Notes under the pieces: model-generated | Seen by the model: the letters and a program-made list of their open reading frames with translations, nothing else | Told to the model about the DNA's origin: nothing | The model's database searches: none | Translations under genes and position numbers: made by a program | Origin: Paenibacillus sp. FSL R10-2782 | Lineage (GTDB): Bacteria > Bacillota > Bacilli > Paenibacillales > Paenibacillaceae | Assembly: GCF_038592985.1 (NCBI RefSeq) | Contig: NZ_CP151951.1 | Coordinates: 4,269,001 to 4,333,000, forward strand | DNA length: 64,000 nucleotides | Direction: 5' to 3' | Shown here: in pieces, positions 9,145-17,861 of the stretch | Layout of the letters: the number at the start of each line of letters is the position of its first letter | Numbering within the stretch: the stretch's first letter is position 1

Positions 9145-10047
9145 ATGAACATCAGTCAACTTGAAACACTTATCATGATTTCCAAAACAATGAGCTTCCG
9201 CAAAGCCGGAGAACTTCTCAATTTGACGCAGCCGGCGGTATCCGCCCAAATCAAAAGTCTGGAGGACGAGTTCAAGACCATTCTGATCGACCGCAACCAA
9301 CCCGTCACCCTGACCGACCGAGGGGCTGTTTTTTTGGAACATGCCGAGCGGATCTTGAGTGTTGTCGAGGAGCTGCGGCAAAAATTGTATGATCTGAACG
9401 AAACGCCGCAGGGTCATATTGCGCTCGGCACTACAACGTCCATCGCTATTCAAATTTTACCGCGTGTACTTTCCTACTTTCAGGATCAATTCCCGCTCAT
9501 CAAAACCTCCATTCAATCCATGGCTTCCTCCATGATTTATCAGCAGGTGGAAAACGGGCTTATTGATGTTGGCATCGGTTACTTGATCGAACGTAATCCC
9601 AATTTGAGCACTTCGATTTTGTATTACGATTCCTTTGAGCTTGTCGTATCGCCCACTCATCCATTGGCCTCCCAACCGCATGCTACCATTGAAGCCCTTC
9701 GGGAAATTCCACTTATTCTGCTCTCACCCGATACGGTAGGACGAAAATTCGTGGATGATGTATTTAAAAAACACCAAATTGTGCCTCATGTCGTGATCGA
9801 GTTGTCCAGCAGCGAGGAAGTCAAACGGATGGTAGAGATTAATCTTGGCGCCGCCATTATCTCCAGGCTGTCAGTCTCTCCTGAGCTACGCGCGGGTACG
9901 TTGAAAATGATTCACATTACCGAGCTGGAGGTTAGCCATCCGGTAGGGGTCATTTACAAATCCGGCCGATATCTGAATTCAGCCATGCAGCAGTTTCTAA
10001 GCGATTTAAAAGGTATGCCGGAGACCAATTTTATCAGTTCTGAATAA
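9145..10047 (+). CDS. LysR-family transcriptional regulator
   Basis: 300 residues from an ATG preceded by GAGAGGAGG at good spacing. The N-terminal winged helix (L-N-L-T-Q-P-A-V-S-A-Q-I-K-S-L-E) is followed by a periplasmic-binding-like effector domain. The region resembles CysL/YwfK-type regulators, but no target is adjacent: the next gene encodes a histidinol phosphatase in the same direction after 60 bases. The effector is unknown. Confidence 0.85.
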   Translation: MNISQLETLIMISKTMSFRKAGELLNLTQPAVSAQIKSLEDEFKTILIDRNQPVTLTDRGAVFLEHAERILSVVEELRQKLYDLNETPQGHIALGTTTSIAIQILPRVLSYFQDQFPLIKTSIQSMASSMIYQQVENGLIDVGIGYLIERNPNLSTSILYYDSFELVVSPTHPLASQPHATIEALREIPLILLSPDTVGRKFVDDVFKKHQIVPHVVIELSSSEEVKRMVEINLGAAIISRLSVSPELRAGTLKMIHITELEVSHPVGVIYKSGRYLNSAMQQFLSDLKGMPETNFISSE

Positions 10048-10107
10048 CGCACTCAGCTATGAACACCCTACGAAATACAAACCTTGATTACGAAAGGACG
10101 ACATCCT

Positions 10108-10917
10108 ATGAAATTTGATCTGCACACCCATCACTTCCGCTGCGGTCATGCAGACGGTAATATTCGGGACTATATCGAAGCAGGCATTCAGTCCGGTTTA
10201 CAGGCTATTGGTATTTCAGACCACTCCCCCTTCTTATGCAGCGAGCAGGATCAGGCTTTTCCAAAAATTTATATGGCGAAATCACAGCTTGCCGAGTACG
10301 TAGAAGAGGTACAGCAGCTACAGAAGGAATATGAAGGCCGTATTGACGTGCTGCTCGGATTGGAAACGGATTATTTCCCTGATTATGCAGAACTGTACCG
10401 TTCCACCCTGGCCCCTTATCCGTTCGACTACCTCATTGGGTCGATCCATAATGTTGAGGGAGACAGCATTTTTAACCGTAACCGTTGGAACGAAGTAAGT
10501 GATGCTCGCAAAATCGAGGTCAAGCAAGCTTACTATTCGCTCATTCAGGAATCTGCTCGGAGCGGTATGTTTCAGATTTTGGGTCATATCGACGCCATGA
10601 AAGGGAATTTCCCGGCTTTCTCAGATATTCCTGCCGATGAAGCGATTGATGAAACCTTGAGAGTGATTGCAGAGTCCGGTGTGGCGATTGAAATTAACAC
10701 TTCAGGCAAAACCAAGCTCAGTGGCGGATGGTATCCGTCAGTCCCCATTTTGGAAAGAGCGCATCATTTTGGCGTAGAGGTCACTTTTGGTTCAGATGCC
10801 CATAAACCTGCGCGGGTAGGTGAAGATTGGGACGATGTGAAGGCGATGCTGAAGGATATTGGCTTCCGCGAATGGGTTTATTTTAAACAAAAACGTAAAA
10901 TTTCGGTGTCGCTTTAA
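10108..10917 (+). CDS. hisJ: PHP-domain histidinol phosphatase (HisJ/HisK type)
   Basis: 269 residues, the usual size for this family. Metal-binding motifs of the PHP domain are visible: D-L-H-T-H-x-x-x-C-G-H-A at the N-terminus, G-I-S-D-H-S-P, E-T-D-Y-F-P, G-S-I-H, G-H-I-D and G-S-D-A-H near the end. The enzyme removes phosphate from L-histidinol phosphate in histidine biosynthesis. GAAAGGA precedes the ATG at 10108. It is not in a his operon here, which is common for PHP-type histidinol phosphatases. Confidence 0.85.
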   Translation: MKFDLHTHHFRCGHADGNIRDYIEAGIQSGLQAIGISDHSPFLCSEQDQAFPKIYMAKSQLAEYVEEVQQLQKEYEGRIDVLLGLETDYFPDYAELYRSTLAPYPFDYLIGSIHNVEGDSIFNRNRWNEVSDARKIEVKQAYYSLIQESARSGMFQILGHIDAMKGNFPAFSDIPADEAIDETLRVIAESGVAIEINTSGKTKLSGGWYPSVPILERAHHFGVEVTFGSDAHKPARVGEDWDDVKAMLKDIGFREWVYFKQKRKISVSL

Positions 10918-10921
10918 AATT

Positions 10922-10966
10922 TGTTTAGGGTGGGAATTGCCGCCTCGCTGCCAACCACCTTAAACT
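10922..10966 (+). terminator. Hairpin downstream of hisJ, possible terminator
   Basis: GTTTAGGGTGG pairs with CCACCTTAAAC (one mismatch or wobble) around a ~22-base loop just after the stop. The U-tract is poor, so activity is uncertain. Confidence 0.35.
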
Positions 10967-11031
10967 GCACGGCTCCATTATTTTAAATATTATTTATATT
11001 TTACAACATCTATGTGTGAGGAGAATTACAT

Positions 11032-11772
11032 ATGTATCTGGAAGACCCGATGGACAAGATCAAAAAGCTAAAGCACGATATCACGCGTTTTATGCTGATC
11101 TATAAATTTGCTCTCGACGAAATGGAAACCAAGATTGAAATACTAAAGCAGGAATTTCAGGCGTTGCACGATTATAGCCCTATTGAGCATACCAAATCGC
11201 GCCTCAAATCCCCTGAGAGCATCATGAACAAAATGCTTCGTAAAAATAGTGAGCTTTCCCTTGCTGCCGTCAAGAATCACATTAAGGATATCGCGGGACT
11301 ACGCATTACCTGCTCTTTTATTTCGGACATTTATGATGTAAGTGACATGTTACAGAGACAAAGTGATTTGAAGGTGCTGGAGGTCAAGGATTACATCAAA
11401 AATCCCAAACCAAACGGCTACCAAAGTCTGCATCTGTTGATCCAGGTTCCTGTATTCATGTCCGACTGCCAGGAACTAGTCTGCGTAGAGGTACAAATTC
11501 GGACAATTGCGATGGATTTCTGGGCCAGTCTGGAGCATAAAATCTTTTATAAATACAACCAGTCCGTCCCCGAAAGCCTGACACGCGAATTAAAAAATGC
11601 GGCAGATTCAGCCAATGCGCTTGACCTCCAAATGGAACGTCTACACCGTGAAATTAAAGAGATTAAAGACGCCCAAGGTGAAGAGGACTCTATTGAAGAG
11701 ATTCGAAAGATTATCATTAATAATCAGCAATTTTCAGTGCCAGCCAACTTTTTGAAGCTGCTCGGGGAGTAA
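11032..11772 (+). CDS. Small alarmone synthetase (RelA/SpoT nucleotidyltransferase domain only)
   Basis: 246 residues. It carries the (p)ppGpp synthetase core: K-x-R-L-K-S-P-E-S-I-M-N-K, D-I-A-G-L-R-I-T-C, N-P-K-P-N-G-Y-Q-S-L-H, V-E-V-Q-I-R-T and D-F-W-A-S-L-E-H-K. There is no HD hydrolase and no TGS or ACT regulatory domain, so it is a stand-alone small synthetase like Bacillus SasA/YwaC or SasB/YjbM. It transfers pyrophosphate from ATP to GTP or GDP during stress. The N- and C-terminal helices should support the tetramer. GAGGAG is well spaced from the ATG. Confidence 0.88.
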   Translation: MYLEDPMDKIKKLKHDITRFMLIYKFALDEMETKIEILKQEFQALHDYSPIEHTKSRLKSPESIMNKMLRKNSELSLAAVKNHIKDIAGLRITCSFISDIYDVSDMLQRQSDLKVLEVKDYIKNPKPNGYQSLHLLIQVPVFMSDCQELVCVEVQIRTIAMDFWASLEHKIFYKYNQSVPESLTRELKNAADSANALDLQMERLHREIKEIKDAQGEEDSIEEIRKIIINNQQFSVPANFLKLLGE

Positions 11773-11810
11773 GATTAGGTAGTGATCCACCACTACGCAA
11801 ATGATTTGAT

Positions 11811-11934
11811 CTTACGTTCGCTGTTGCAACGGGATTCTCAGGATTTATAAACCCTTTAAAGGGTTGAATCCCATTGCAAAAGCGAACGCTTACGCTTATC
11901 CAGATTCAGATTCTTCGCTCCGCTGCCAACCGCC
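11811..11934. repeat. Dispersed palindromic intergenic repeat, copy A
   Basis: A 23-position imperfect inverted repeat (CGTTCGCT...GGGATTC against GAATCCC...AGCGAACG), followed by a tail reading CTTCGCTCCGCTGCCAACCGCC. The tail is shared with copies B and C and, inverted, with copy D. Copy A is the most diverged. It lies between the alarmone synthetase and a convergent small gene and carries no reading frame. Confidence 0.6.
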
Positions 11935-11991
11935 TCTCATTCTTCATTTCGTTTTTATGTTCTTTCATCGCAGTTATTTAAAAAGATTAAA

Positions 11992-12183
11992 TCATTGAAC
12001 TTGAGCCTTGCAGTTTGGATTAATTTGAGCGATTCCTTTAACTGTATCTAAACGAGGAACTTTAGATTTAAAATTAGGATGCTCCGATATAGCGGGTTTA
12101 ATGAGCATCTGGAGGCTGATCCAATCGCCTGAAAGTGTCTTCAGAAACAGTTTGCCGTTAATTAATCTTCCTGTTCTGTACAT
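11992..12183 (-). CDS. Small hypothetical protein downstream of the 12.2-12.8 kb gene
   Basis: 63 residues. The ATG lies 5 bases after the stop of the upstream gene on the same strand, so it could be translated by coupling. No recognised domain. Sequence is mixed hydrophobic/basic and ends N-P-N-C-K-A-Q-V-Q. It may be a real small protein or the trailing part of a decayed gene. Confidence 0.35.
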   Translation of the reverse strand: MYRTGRLINGKLFLKTLSGDWISLQMLIKPAISEHPNFKSKVPRLDTVKGIAQINPNCKAQVQ

Positions 12184-12188
12184 ACACG

Positions 12189-12848
12189 TTAATAACCGGA
12201 TACATAGCGGTCGACTTCGTCCTCAACCCTCTCAATCGCTTGAATCAAGGGCATTTCAGGTTCCTCCTGTTTATATTGAATAGCCTTCTCACACGTACCT
12301 CCTGCCCCTGCCCACTCCCAATACAGATGAATGTCTACAGACTCCAGAAAATATACAGATAAGGCTTCAACAGGATTTGCAGCATACAGCTTCATAAATT
12401 CCTCGTCTGTAAGCTGATGCTGCCGAAGATACTCACCTTTCATATTGCAGAGTAGATTAAAAGTGTCTTGTTCGTTAATATAAATAGAACGGGCAACGAA
12501 TTCATTGCGCCTTTCAACCGAGTTCAGTATGATTTGCATAGCGTTACGGATGTGCTCGTCTTCGGGACTGATATGAAACATTTGAATGAGATTGTTCGTG
12601 GTCAATTTGGGGTTAAACGGGGCTGGCTCTATGATTCGTGTCCACACATTAGTCTTTCCATTCTCAAACACTTCAATAGCGTCTGAGACATTATAGCCTA
12701 TCGTTTGCCATTTACGGTTCAGAGCATCGGTGATGTGATAATAATGTATCTCTTGGTCATCGCTTCCCACTTCTTGCGGCCAAACTGTTTCCATGCGAAC
12801 GATGTCCAGAATATGTTGTTTGTTGACTTTGTCTTCTAGTGTAGTCAT
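12189..12848 (-). CDS. Hypothetical protein, accessory island
   Basis: 219 residues from an ATG with a GGGGGAA site 7-8 bases upstream; the longer reading with a hydrophobic leader lacks such a site. Soluble, acidic (many E/D), mostly helical in appearance, with no family I recognise. Motifs such as D-I-H-L-Y-W-E-W-A-G-A-G-G-T-C are distinctive. It is divergent from the twin XRE genes. Function unknown. Confidence 0.55.
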   Translation of the reverse strand: MTTLEDKVNKQHILDIVRMETVWPQEVGSDDQEIHYYHITDALNRKWQTIGYNVSDAIEVFENGKTNVWTRIIEPAPFNPKLTTNNLIQMFHISPEDEHIRNAMQIILNSVERRNEFVARSIYINEQDTFNLLCNMKGEYLRQHQLTDEEFMKLYAANPVEALSVYFLESVDIHLYWEWAGAGGTCEKAIQYKQEEPEMPLIQAIERVEDEVDRYVSGY

Positions 12849-12942
12849 ATGTATTTCCCCCGATTCTTTTTGGTAAAATGGCAATAGCAAAGCCAAGGAT
12901 ATGATGCATATCCTTTTGTTTAGGATGAATTTCACAGTAAAT

Positions 12943-12977
12943 ATATACTCTTATAGCGATAAATAAAATATACTCTT
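12943..12977. promoter_or_regulatory. Direct repeats ATATACTCTT upstream of the twin XRE genes
   Basis: ATATACTCTT occurs at 12943-12952 and again at 12968-12977, 25 bases apart, in the intergenic region between the hypothetical gene and the first XRE gene. The spacing is about two and a half helical turns. They are candidate operators for one of the small XRE proteins. This is inference only. Confidence 0.35.
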
Positions 12978-13022
12978 GAAGATATAAATTGTCAATAAAA
13001 AAATCCCGGAGGCATCTATTTA

Positions 13023-13238
13023 ATGTTGAAAATCAAAATTAAGCTAAAGGAAGTATTAAAAACAAAAGGAATCACTCAAAAAAACTTAGAAGCTATGACA
13101 GGAATACCCCAATCCAGAATATCTACTCTTTGTAGTGGTAATCGACAAGAAGTTAACCTACTCATGCTTGAAAAAATCGCCCATGCTTTGGAGATCACAG
13201 ACTTATCCGAATTAATTCAGTTAGAAGAAGAGAACTAA
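13023..13238 (+). CDS. Small XRE-family (Cro/CI) regulator, first of a tandem pair
   Basis: 71 residues, a single helix-turn-helix domain (G-I-T-Q-K-N-L-E-A-M-T-G-I-P-Q-S-R-I-S-T-L) and nothing else. CGGAGG precedes the ATG. It is clearly paralogous to the next gene: both read K-L-K-[ED]-V near the start, then N-L-x-M-L...I-A-x-A-L-[ED]-I, and both end with S-E-L-I-Q-[LF]. Likely a small DNA-binding regulator of this accessory region. Confidence 0.75.
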   Translation: MLKIKIKLKEVLKTKGITQKNLEAMTGIPQSRISTLCSGNRQEVNLLMLEKIAHALEITDLSELIQLEEEN

Positions 13239-13273
13239 TGACTTCTTAATTCAAGTTAGGAGATAAATCTAAG

Positions 13274-13486
13274 ATGGAACTGATCATAAAACTTAAAGAC
13301 GTTATGAAAGAAAGAAACATCACTCAGTTACAATTGGCAAAAATGGCAAATGTCCGGCAAGCTGCAATATCGGAATTATGCAGAAATGCTCGGGAAGAAG
13401 TAAATTTAGCTATGCTAACAAGGATCGCCATCGCTTTAGATATTAAGGACATATCAGAATTAATACAATTTGATGAGACAGAGTAG
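13274..13486 (+). CDS. Small XRE-family (Cro/CI) regulator, second of a tandem pair
   Basis: 70 residues, 36 bases after the first XRE gene on the same strand. The helix-turn-helix is N-I-T-Q-L-Q-L-A-K-M-A-N-V-R-Q-A-A-I-S-E-L. The recognition helix differs from its neighbour (Q-A-A-I-S-E-L against Q-S-R-I-S-T-L), so the two may bind different sites. TAGGAGA is the likely ribosome binding site. Probably a tandem duplication. Confidence 0.75.
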   Translation: MELIIKLKDVMKERNITQLQLAKMANVRQAAISELCRNAREEVNLAMLTRIAIALDIKDISELIQFDETE

Positions 13487-13559
13487 AGAAATTCTACAGG
13501 GATAACTGGAAGGATTAGATAAAACTCCATGTTTTTTCGGACAGACGACCGAAGTTAAA

Positions 13560-13717
13560 TGAATGAGGTTAAGGAAACATTACATCTTTGATAAAAACCC
13601 ATAGCTGCCTTTAAATATATATCTACCGAAGGTTATACTAACGTCTCCATGTGTGATGTAACTGAAGAAGCAGGCGTGTTATCAAATCAATTAAATTACT
13701 ACTTTAAGGATTATTGA
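13560..13717 (+). pseudogene. Remnant of a TetR/AcrR-family regulator
   Basis: From 13604 the frame reads A-A-F-K-Y-I-S-T-E-G-Y-T-N-V-S-M, then D-V-T-E-E-A-G-V and N-Y-Y-F-K-D. This is the TetR N-terminal helix-turn-helix (usual A-A-x-x-L-F-x-x-x-G-Y-x-x-T-S-M, I-A-x-x-A-G-V, Y-Y-F). Two stop codons just upstream break the link to a possible start, and TGA at 13715 ends the frame after the HTH, so the gene is dead. Confidence 0.6.
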
Positions 13718-14149
13718 AACTCAAATTACAACGAGCAAGCCTAAAATGGCATTGCTCGACATTGAAGCATGAGAATCTTTTTCGGGATACTGCTCAACAC
13801 ATTTCTTAATTGTAATCATAGTTCTGAACTTTGACAAATTCCTTCTAGATCTACTCCCGTCATACCCTCCGTTACTTGAGCAAAAATAGAAAACGAAACA
13901 TACTCACTAAGTATCGTAATTTAGTAAAGACAGCGCAATAAGATAGCCAAAACGTGATTTAAGCAAGGATACCTCCATTCCTCATATCACACGCGTCGAG
14001 ACGATGGAAAGGGATATACGTCTTCTACAGTTTATGTAGTCTTCAACCTCAAAAATATTTTCTTTCAGACTAACTCGTTGGGAACCAGTCTACCTCAGCC
14101 CTAATATGGTAGCCCGAAAATCAACAAGGTTCTCAATAAACAAGGAAAC
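13718..14149. other. Degenerate stretch without a gene
   Basis: No intact reading frame. Sequence is AT-rich and probably decayed mobile DNA linking the TetR and IS3 remnants. I could not match it to a specific family. Confidence 0.4.
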
Positions 14150-14734
14150 GGATATTTTAGAAAGCAGTAGCTCAAATCATGTAAGACTTAGGGCTAAAAC
14201 CTGCCACCGTCAAGAAATATAAGGCTACAATGTGTTTAATTATAATCAATTTCGTCCGAACACTCCGTATGAGCCGAGGTATCATCTAATTCCCACCGAA
14301 GAAAGCTGGCTATACCGGGCCAGCGTAATGTACCTGTGCAGCCGTAAAATCGTAGGTTTTTTATGGATGGAAGAATGGCAAAGGAACTGGTCGTTCAAGC
14401 ACTAGACTGGGATTAATCAGCAGGAACTATCCGGAGTAGTCCTCTCACCACTCAATCGGGAAAGTAATACATGATATCAAACTCGATTGAACCAATACAA
14501 TATGAAGGGGGGCTTAAGTCGGAGGGTAACTGTTATGACAATGTATGTATTGAATCTTTCCATAGCATCCTGAAAAAAATGATTTACCTAGAAAAATTCA
14601 AGACACGGGGAGCGCATATTCGAGTACACTACATTTTCTATAATGCTAAGTACATTCACTCAACCATTGGGTATATCACACCGAATGAATGCAAACTTAT
14701 GTACCAAAAAACAGCCTTATTTTCTCGATTCTAG
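14150..14734 (+). pseudogene. Decayed IS3-family transposase (orfB, integrase catalytic domain)
   Basis: Frame-broken pieces of an rve integrase: P-T-E-E-S-W-L-Y-R-A-S-V-M-Y-L-C-S-R-K-I-V-G-F near 14280-14360, then M-A-K-E-L-V-V-Q-A-L-D in another frame near 14385. From 14520 it reads G-N-C-Y-D-N-V-C-I-E-S-F-H-S-I-L-K-K followed by Y-N-A-K-Y-I-H-S-T-I-G-Y. These are the blocks around the second Asp and the Glu of the DDE triad in IS3/IS150 elements. Several stops and frameshifts intervene. The end of the remnant overlaps the upstream part of the next reading frame. Confidence 0.75.
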
Positions 14735-14817
14735 GTGTCTACTTTATTAACAGAGGTACACTTCTAATCTCAATGTGCACAGTCGAATTTATTACCATTA
14801 TGAAAGGAAACTTCAAA

Positions 14818-15879
14818 ATGCGAAAACAATTTTTCGGATTGGATTTCGATATCCAGACATCAATCGAAAACAAAGAAAAAAAATTAATATTACTGCCTAA
14901 CCCTGAAGCACAATTACAATATCAAAATTCACTTGCAACTTTAGATGAGCAAAGTTTACAACTATTGTGGAGTAAATCATTCTTCGGAATCAATCATACA
15001 ACACAATTATTTCGAATCATGTATGATACTTTCAACTCAAAAGTTAATGATATAAAAACCAACGATGACATATTAACAGTACATGCTTTATTTTGTGATA
15101 TGATCATACGTTTTGGCACTATAATAGAGGATTTTGCTGGATTTTGTTCTGCATGTAAAAGACATGTGACAGAAGGAACTAATATTGCTGAACATTTTTT
15201 AGCTTACAGTAATCCAAATCAGTTTTATACAGACATGCTCTCTAAGCAGGGTGCAGAATTCATCCGACAGATCTTCAGAATACCGCAATCGCAAGATGAT
15301 CTGGATACTATTTTCACTAATTTATCTGCTGCTGAGAAAGAATTACTTTGGAAAGGTATCTCAGTAACAACAGAAATAATATCTGAACGTATGAAGATAA
15401 CTGCTAAATCAATTGTAAGAGAACAACCAACAAACTTCACTCTTTTCGACTTATATAATAAATTAAAGCATGGATTCGCACCTTATTATTCGTATATATT
15501 CCCCATACCAATTACATTAACAACTACAGAAATAGAAACTACCAATGAAGAAATGGTTGAATCATATCTGATTAAATTTATGCTAATCATGCATAATAAA
15601 CTCAAAGGGCAGATGAATAACATAGAATTACAAAAGCTAAGAGTTAATAAATTGGCCACATGTGCTACAACTCTAATTGAGGCTACCAAAGAAACCGCTG
15701 ATGAAATCTTGCAAACTGTAATAGAGATCGATTATCTATACAAGTACTTAGTTAAAAGATATATCACTTACGCATCAGGTAGCAAAAGAATTCTACTTCT
15801 CGGAAGTAAAGATCATTTAACAATAGAAGAATCAAATGATATTGAAACAATCATCTCTAATGACAAACGATACACTTAA
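14818..15879 (+). CDS. Orphan hypothetical protein with a HEPN-like motif, accessory island
   Basis: 353 residues from an ATG preceded by GAAAGGAAAC. The longer open frame enters the IS3 remnant and is not used. The protein is almost wholly helical, with no signal peptide or obvious membrane segment. Around residues 216-226 it reads D-L-Y-N-K-L-K-H-G-F, resembling the Y-N-x-x-K-H-G motif of HEPN-like helical domains. A C-x-x-C-x-x-H cluster lies near residues 115-121 (C-S-A-C-K-R-H). Base composition is much more AT-rich than the flanking core genes, and it sits beside an IS remnant, which suggests transfer. A defence or RNA-targeting role is only a guess from motif and setting. Confidence 0.6.
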   Translation: MRKQFFGLDFDIQTSIENKEKKLILLPNPEAQLQYQNSLATLDEQSLQLLWSKSFFGINHTTQLFRIMYDTFNSKVNDIKTNDDILTVHALFCDMIIRFGTIIEDFAGFCSACKRHVTEGTNIAEHFLAYSNPNQFYTDMLSKQGAEFIRQIFRIPQSQDDLDTIFTNLSAAEKELLWKGISVTTEIISERMKITAKSIVREQPTNFTLFDLYNKLKHGFAPYYSYIFPIPITLTTTEIETTNEEMVESYLIKFMLIMHNKLKGQMNNIELQKLRVNKLATCATTLIEATKETADEILQTVIEIDYLYKYLVKRYITYASGSKRILLLGSKDHLTIEESNDIETIISNDKRYT

Positions 15880-16106
15880 AAAGTGTGGATCTAATGACTT
15901 GTGAGAAAAACAACCCCCATACAATCAATTCAAAACCAGGAGTGTTTTAACAAAAGTTGAGTCTACTCCTCATTTTCCAACACGTCCATTTTTGTGTCGT
16001 AAAATTGGGTTATTATGCTAAAATAGTACTTTCATCGTTCCGTTTCCTTTGAGAACATTATTCCGTCTACCTTAATAAAACCAATCCCTTAAGGAGTGAT
16101 TCATGA

Positions 16107-16993
16107 ATGAGAGAGATACTTGTATTAGGTGGAACGCGCTTTTTTGGAAAAAGGCTGGTGGAACGTCTGGTGGAGGATTCCGAGAATAACGTTACGATCC
16201 TCACGAGAGGTCAAACAAGTGATTCGTTCGGTGACCGCGTTCAGCGGATTATTGCAGATCGTAACGATGCAGAAGCGCTGGCTGAGGCGGTAGGTGAGCA
16301 GGTTTGGGATGTTGTCTACGATAATATTTGCTTTTCTCCAGATGAAGCCAGAGAAGCCTGCCGTATTTTTGATGCTAAAGCCAAACGGTATATTCTGACC
16401 TCCAGCTTATCCGTCTACGATCCAAGTCCAGAAGTGCTGACCGAGAGTATCTTCGACCCTCAGGCTTACCCGGTCGCAAAGGCAGACAGGACGATTTTAC
16501 ATATCAGGAGGCTAAACGGCAGGCAGAAGCGGTTTTCATGCAACAAGCTACGTTCCCGGTTGCCGCTGTTCGTTTTCCGATTGTATTAGGAGCAGATGAT
16601 TATACGAAAAGACTTCATTTTCATATAGAGCATGTTCGTGATGGATTAAAAATCGGCATACCGAATCCGGCAGCGCACATCTCGTTTATCCGTTCTGATG
16701 AAGCCGCAGATTTTCTGCTTTGGCTTGGTCACTCTCATTTGACAGGACCCGCCAATGCTTGCTCCGACGGTACTGTGAAGATTGGAGAACTCATTTCCAC
16801 CATTGAGCAGGTAACTGGAAAACAAGCCGTGATTCAAGAAAAAACAGCGGACGAGCATATGTCTCCATTCGGTATTACACAATCCTGGTATATGGATACG
16901 ACCAAAGCCCAATCAGAAGGATACTCGTTCCTTTCCCTGATCGAATGGCTTCCCGAGCTGATCACCAACCTGAACCGTTCCTATGAATCATAA
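16107..16993 (+). pseudogene. NAD-dependent epimerase/dehydratase, broken by a frameshift
   Basis: The first frame (16107 to ~16490) holds the Rossmann motif L-G-G-T-R-F-F-G and N-terminal two thirds of the domain. The reading then continues one frame over, from about D-D-F-T-Y-Q-E-A-K-R-Q-A-E-A to the stop at 16993. Joining them needs one extra base near 16480-16487 (a run of G in GACAGGACG), which gives a standard ~295-residue epimerase family protein of the YesF/NAD-binding type. The break is either a real single-base deletion or a sequencing error; the C-terminal half is otherwise intact. Confidence 0.75.
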
Positions 16994-17046
16994 AAGTAAC
17001 TTGTAAATCACAAGTAGCTGCCATAGAAACAAGGCAAAAAAAAAGA

Positions 17047-17066
17047 GGACCCGAATCATCGGGTCC
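17047..17066 (-). terminator. Terminator downstream of the GNAT gene
   Basis: GGACCCG / CGGGTCC stem with a 6-base loop; on the minus strand it is followed by TCTTTTTTTTT. It ends the GNAT/phosphoesterase transcript and could also stop the epimerase transcript. Confidence 0.8.
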
Positions 17067-17176
17067 AGCAACATATATTATTCAAAAGGGGGTCATGTCT
17101 GTATTGTACCCGTCCTGTGTTAGAGTTAGTTTGCAGTTATATTTCATCTCTGTAACAAAATATTCCACTGCCATTT

Positions 17177-17809
17177 CTATGCATAATCCCCTTGGGTAAT
17201 CGAGAACACCAATACACCCGGTACCTCTCCTGAATGATCATAGGCACTGATTATGCGCAGCATGCGCATCTTGTTTTTAATCAGCACACGCACGGAAGCC
17301 TGATTATCCTCTTGGCAACGACCTTCGATCCTCTTGAGCTTTAAAGCACCAAAACCAAATCTCAGCATTTCCTCCACGACCTCTGTAGCCAGCCCTTGTC
17401 CCCAGAAAGGACGGTCCAAAATATAGCCTAGCTGCGCCTCACCCGCTTTTTCATTCCATTGCTGGAAAGAAGCGATACCGAGCAGCGGCGAGTGGCTGAG
17501 TTCATTATGTTCATGGAGTTCGTTAAGTTGGCCGGGTTCGTTGTTTGCTGCTGTATTTCTCCCATGCCATTCCACCGCAAAATGCAGGGAATCCAGCGAA
17601 TCCGCAGCCACTCTTATTTGCGCTACCAAACGACGCATCCGCGCATCGACTGGCTTGCGAATCCGGTTCACATACCGGATAACCAATGGATCGGACAGCA
17701 TCCGTTCCAGCGCGGGGTAATCCCTTGCTTGTAGCTGGCGCAACCGGACACGATCGGTATAAAGCTCCGGTAGCCCTGACCCTGAACGAAGCATTTCTCT
17801 GGTGAGCAC
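17177..17809 (-). CDS. GNAT-family N-acetyltransferase (RimJ/RimL-like)
   Basis: 210 residues from a GTG preceded by AGGAGG at 7-8 bases; the longer open frame overlaps the upstream gene and has no ribosome binding site. The fold begins with T-D-R-V-R-L-R-Q-L as in RimJ/RimL-type acetyltransferases. It includes the acetyl-CoA loop as F-W-G-Q-G-L-A-T-E and the K-R-I-E-G-R-C-x-x-x-N-x-A-S motif. A ~20-residue insertion around N-N-E-P-G-Q-L-N-E-L-H-E-H-N-E-L lies before the core sheet. Substrate unknown. The upstream phosphoesterase is 52 bases away on the same strand. Confidence 0.8.
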   Translation of the reverse strand: MLTREMLRSGSGLPELYTDRVRLRQLQARDYPALERMLSDPLVIRYVNRIRKPVDARMRRLVAQIRVAADSLDSLHFAVEWHGRNTAANNEPGQLNELHEHNELSHSPLLGIASFQQWNEKAGEAQLGYILDRPFWGQGLATEVVEEMLRFGFGALKLKRIEGRCQEDNQASVRVLIKNKMRMLRIISAYDHSGEVPGVLVFSITQGDYA

Positions 17810-17861
17810 AATGATCCCTCCTGCGGATGGATTGGCTTTTTGCGGCGAATAGGTTGCACAC

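Noticed and set aside
13718..14149. CRISPR array or tandem repeats in the AT-rich island
   Set aside because: No regular repeat-spacer pattern could be seen here or elsewhere in the window.
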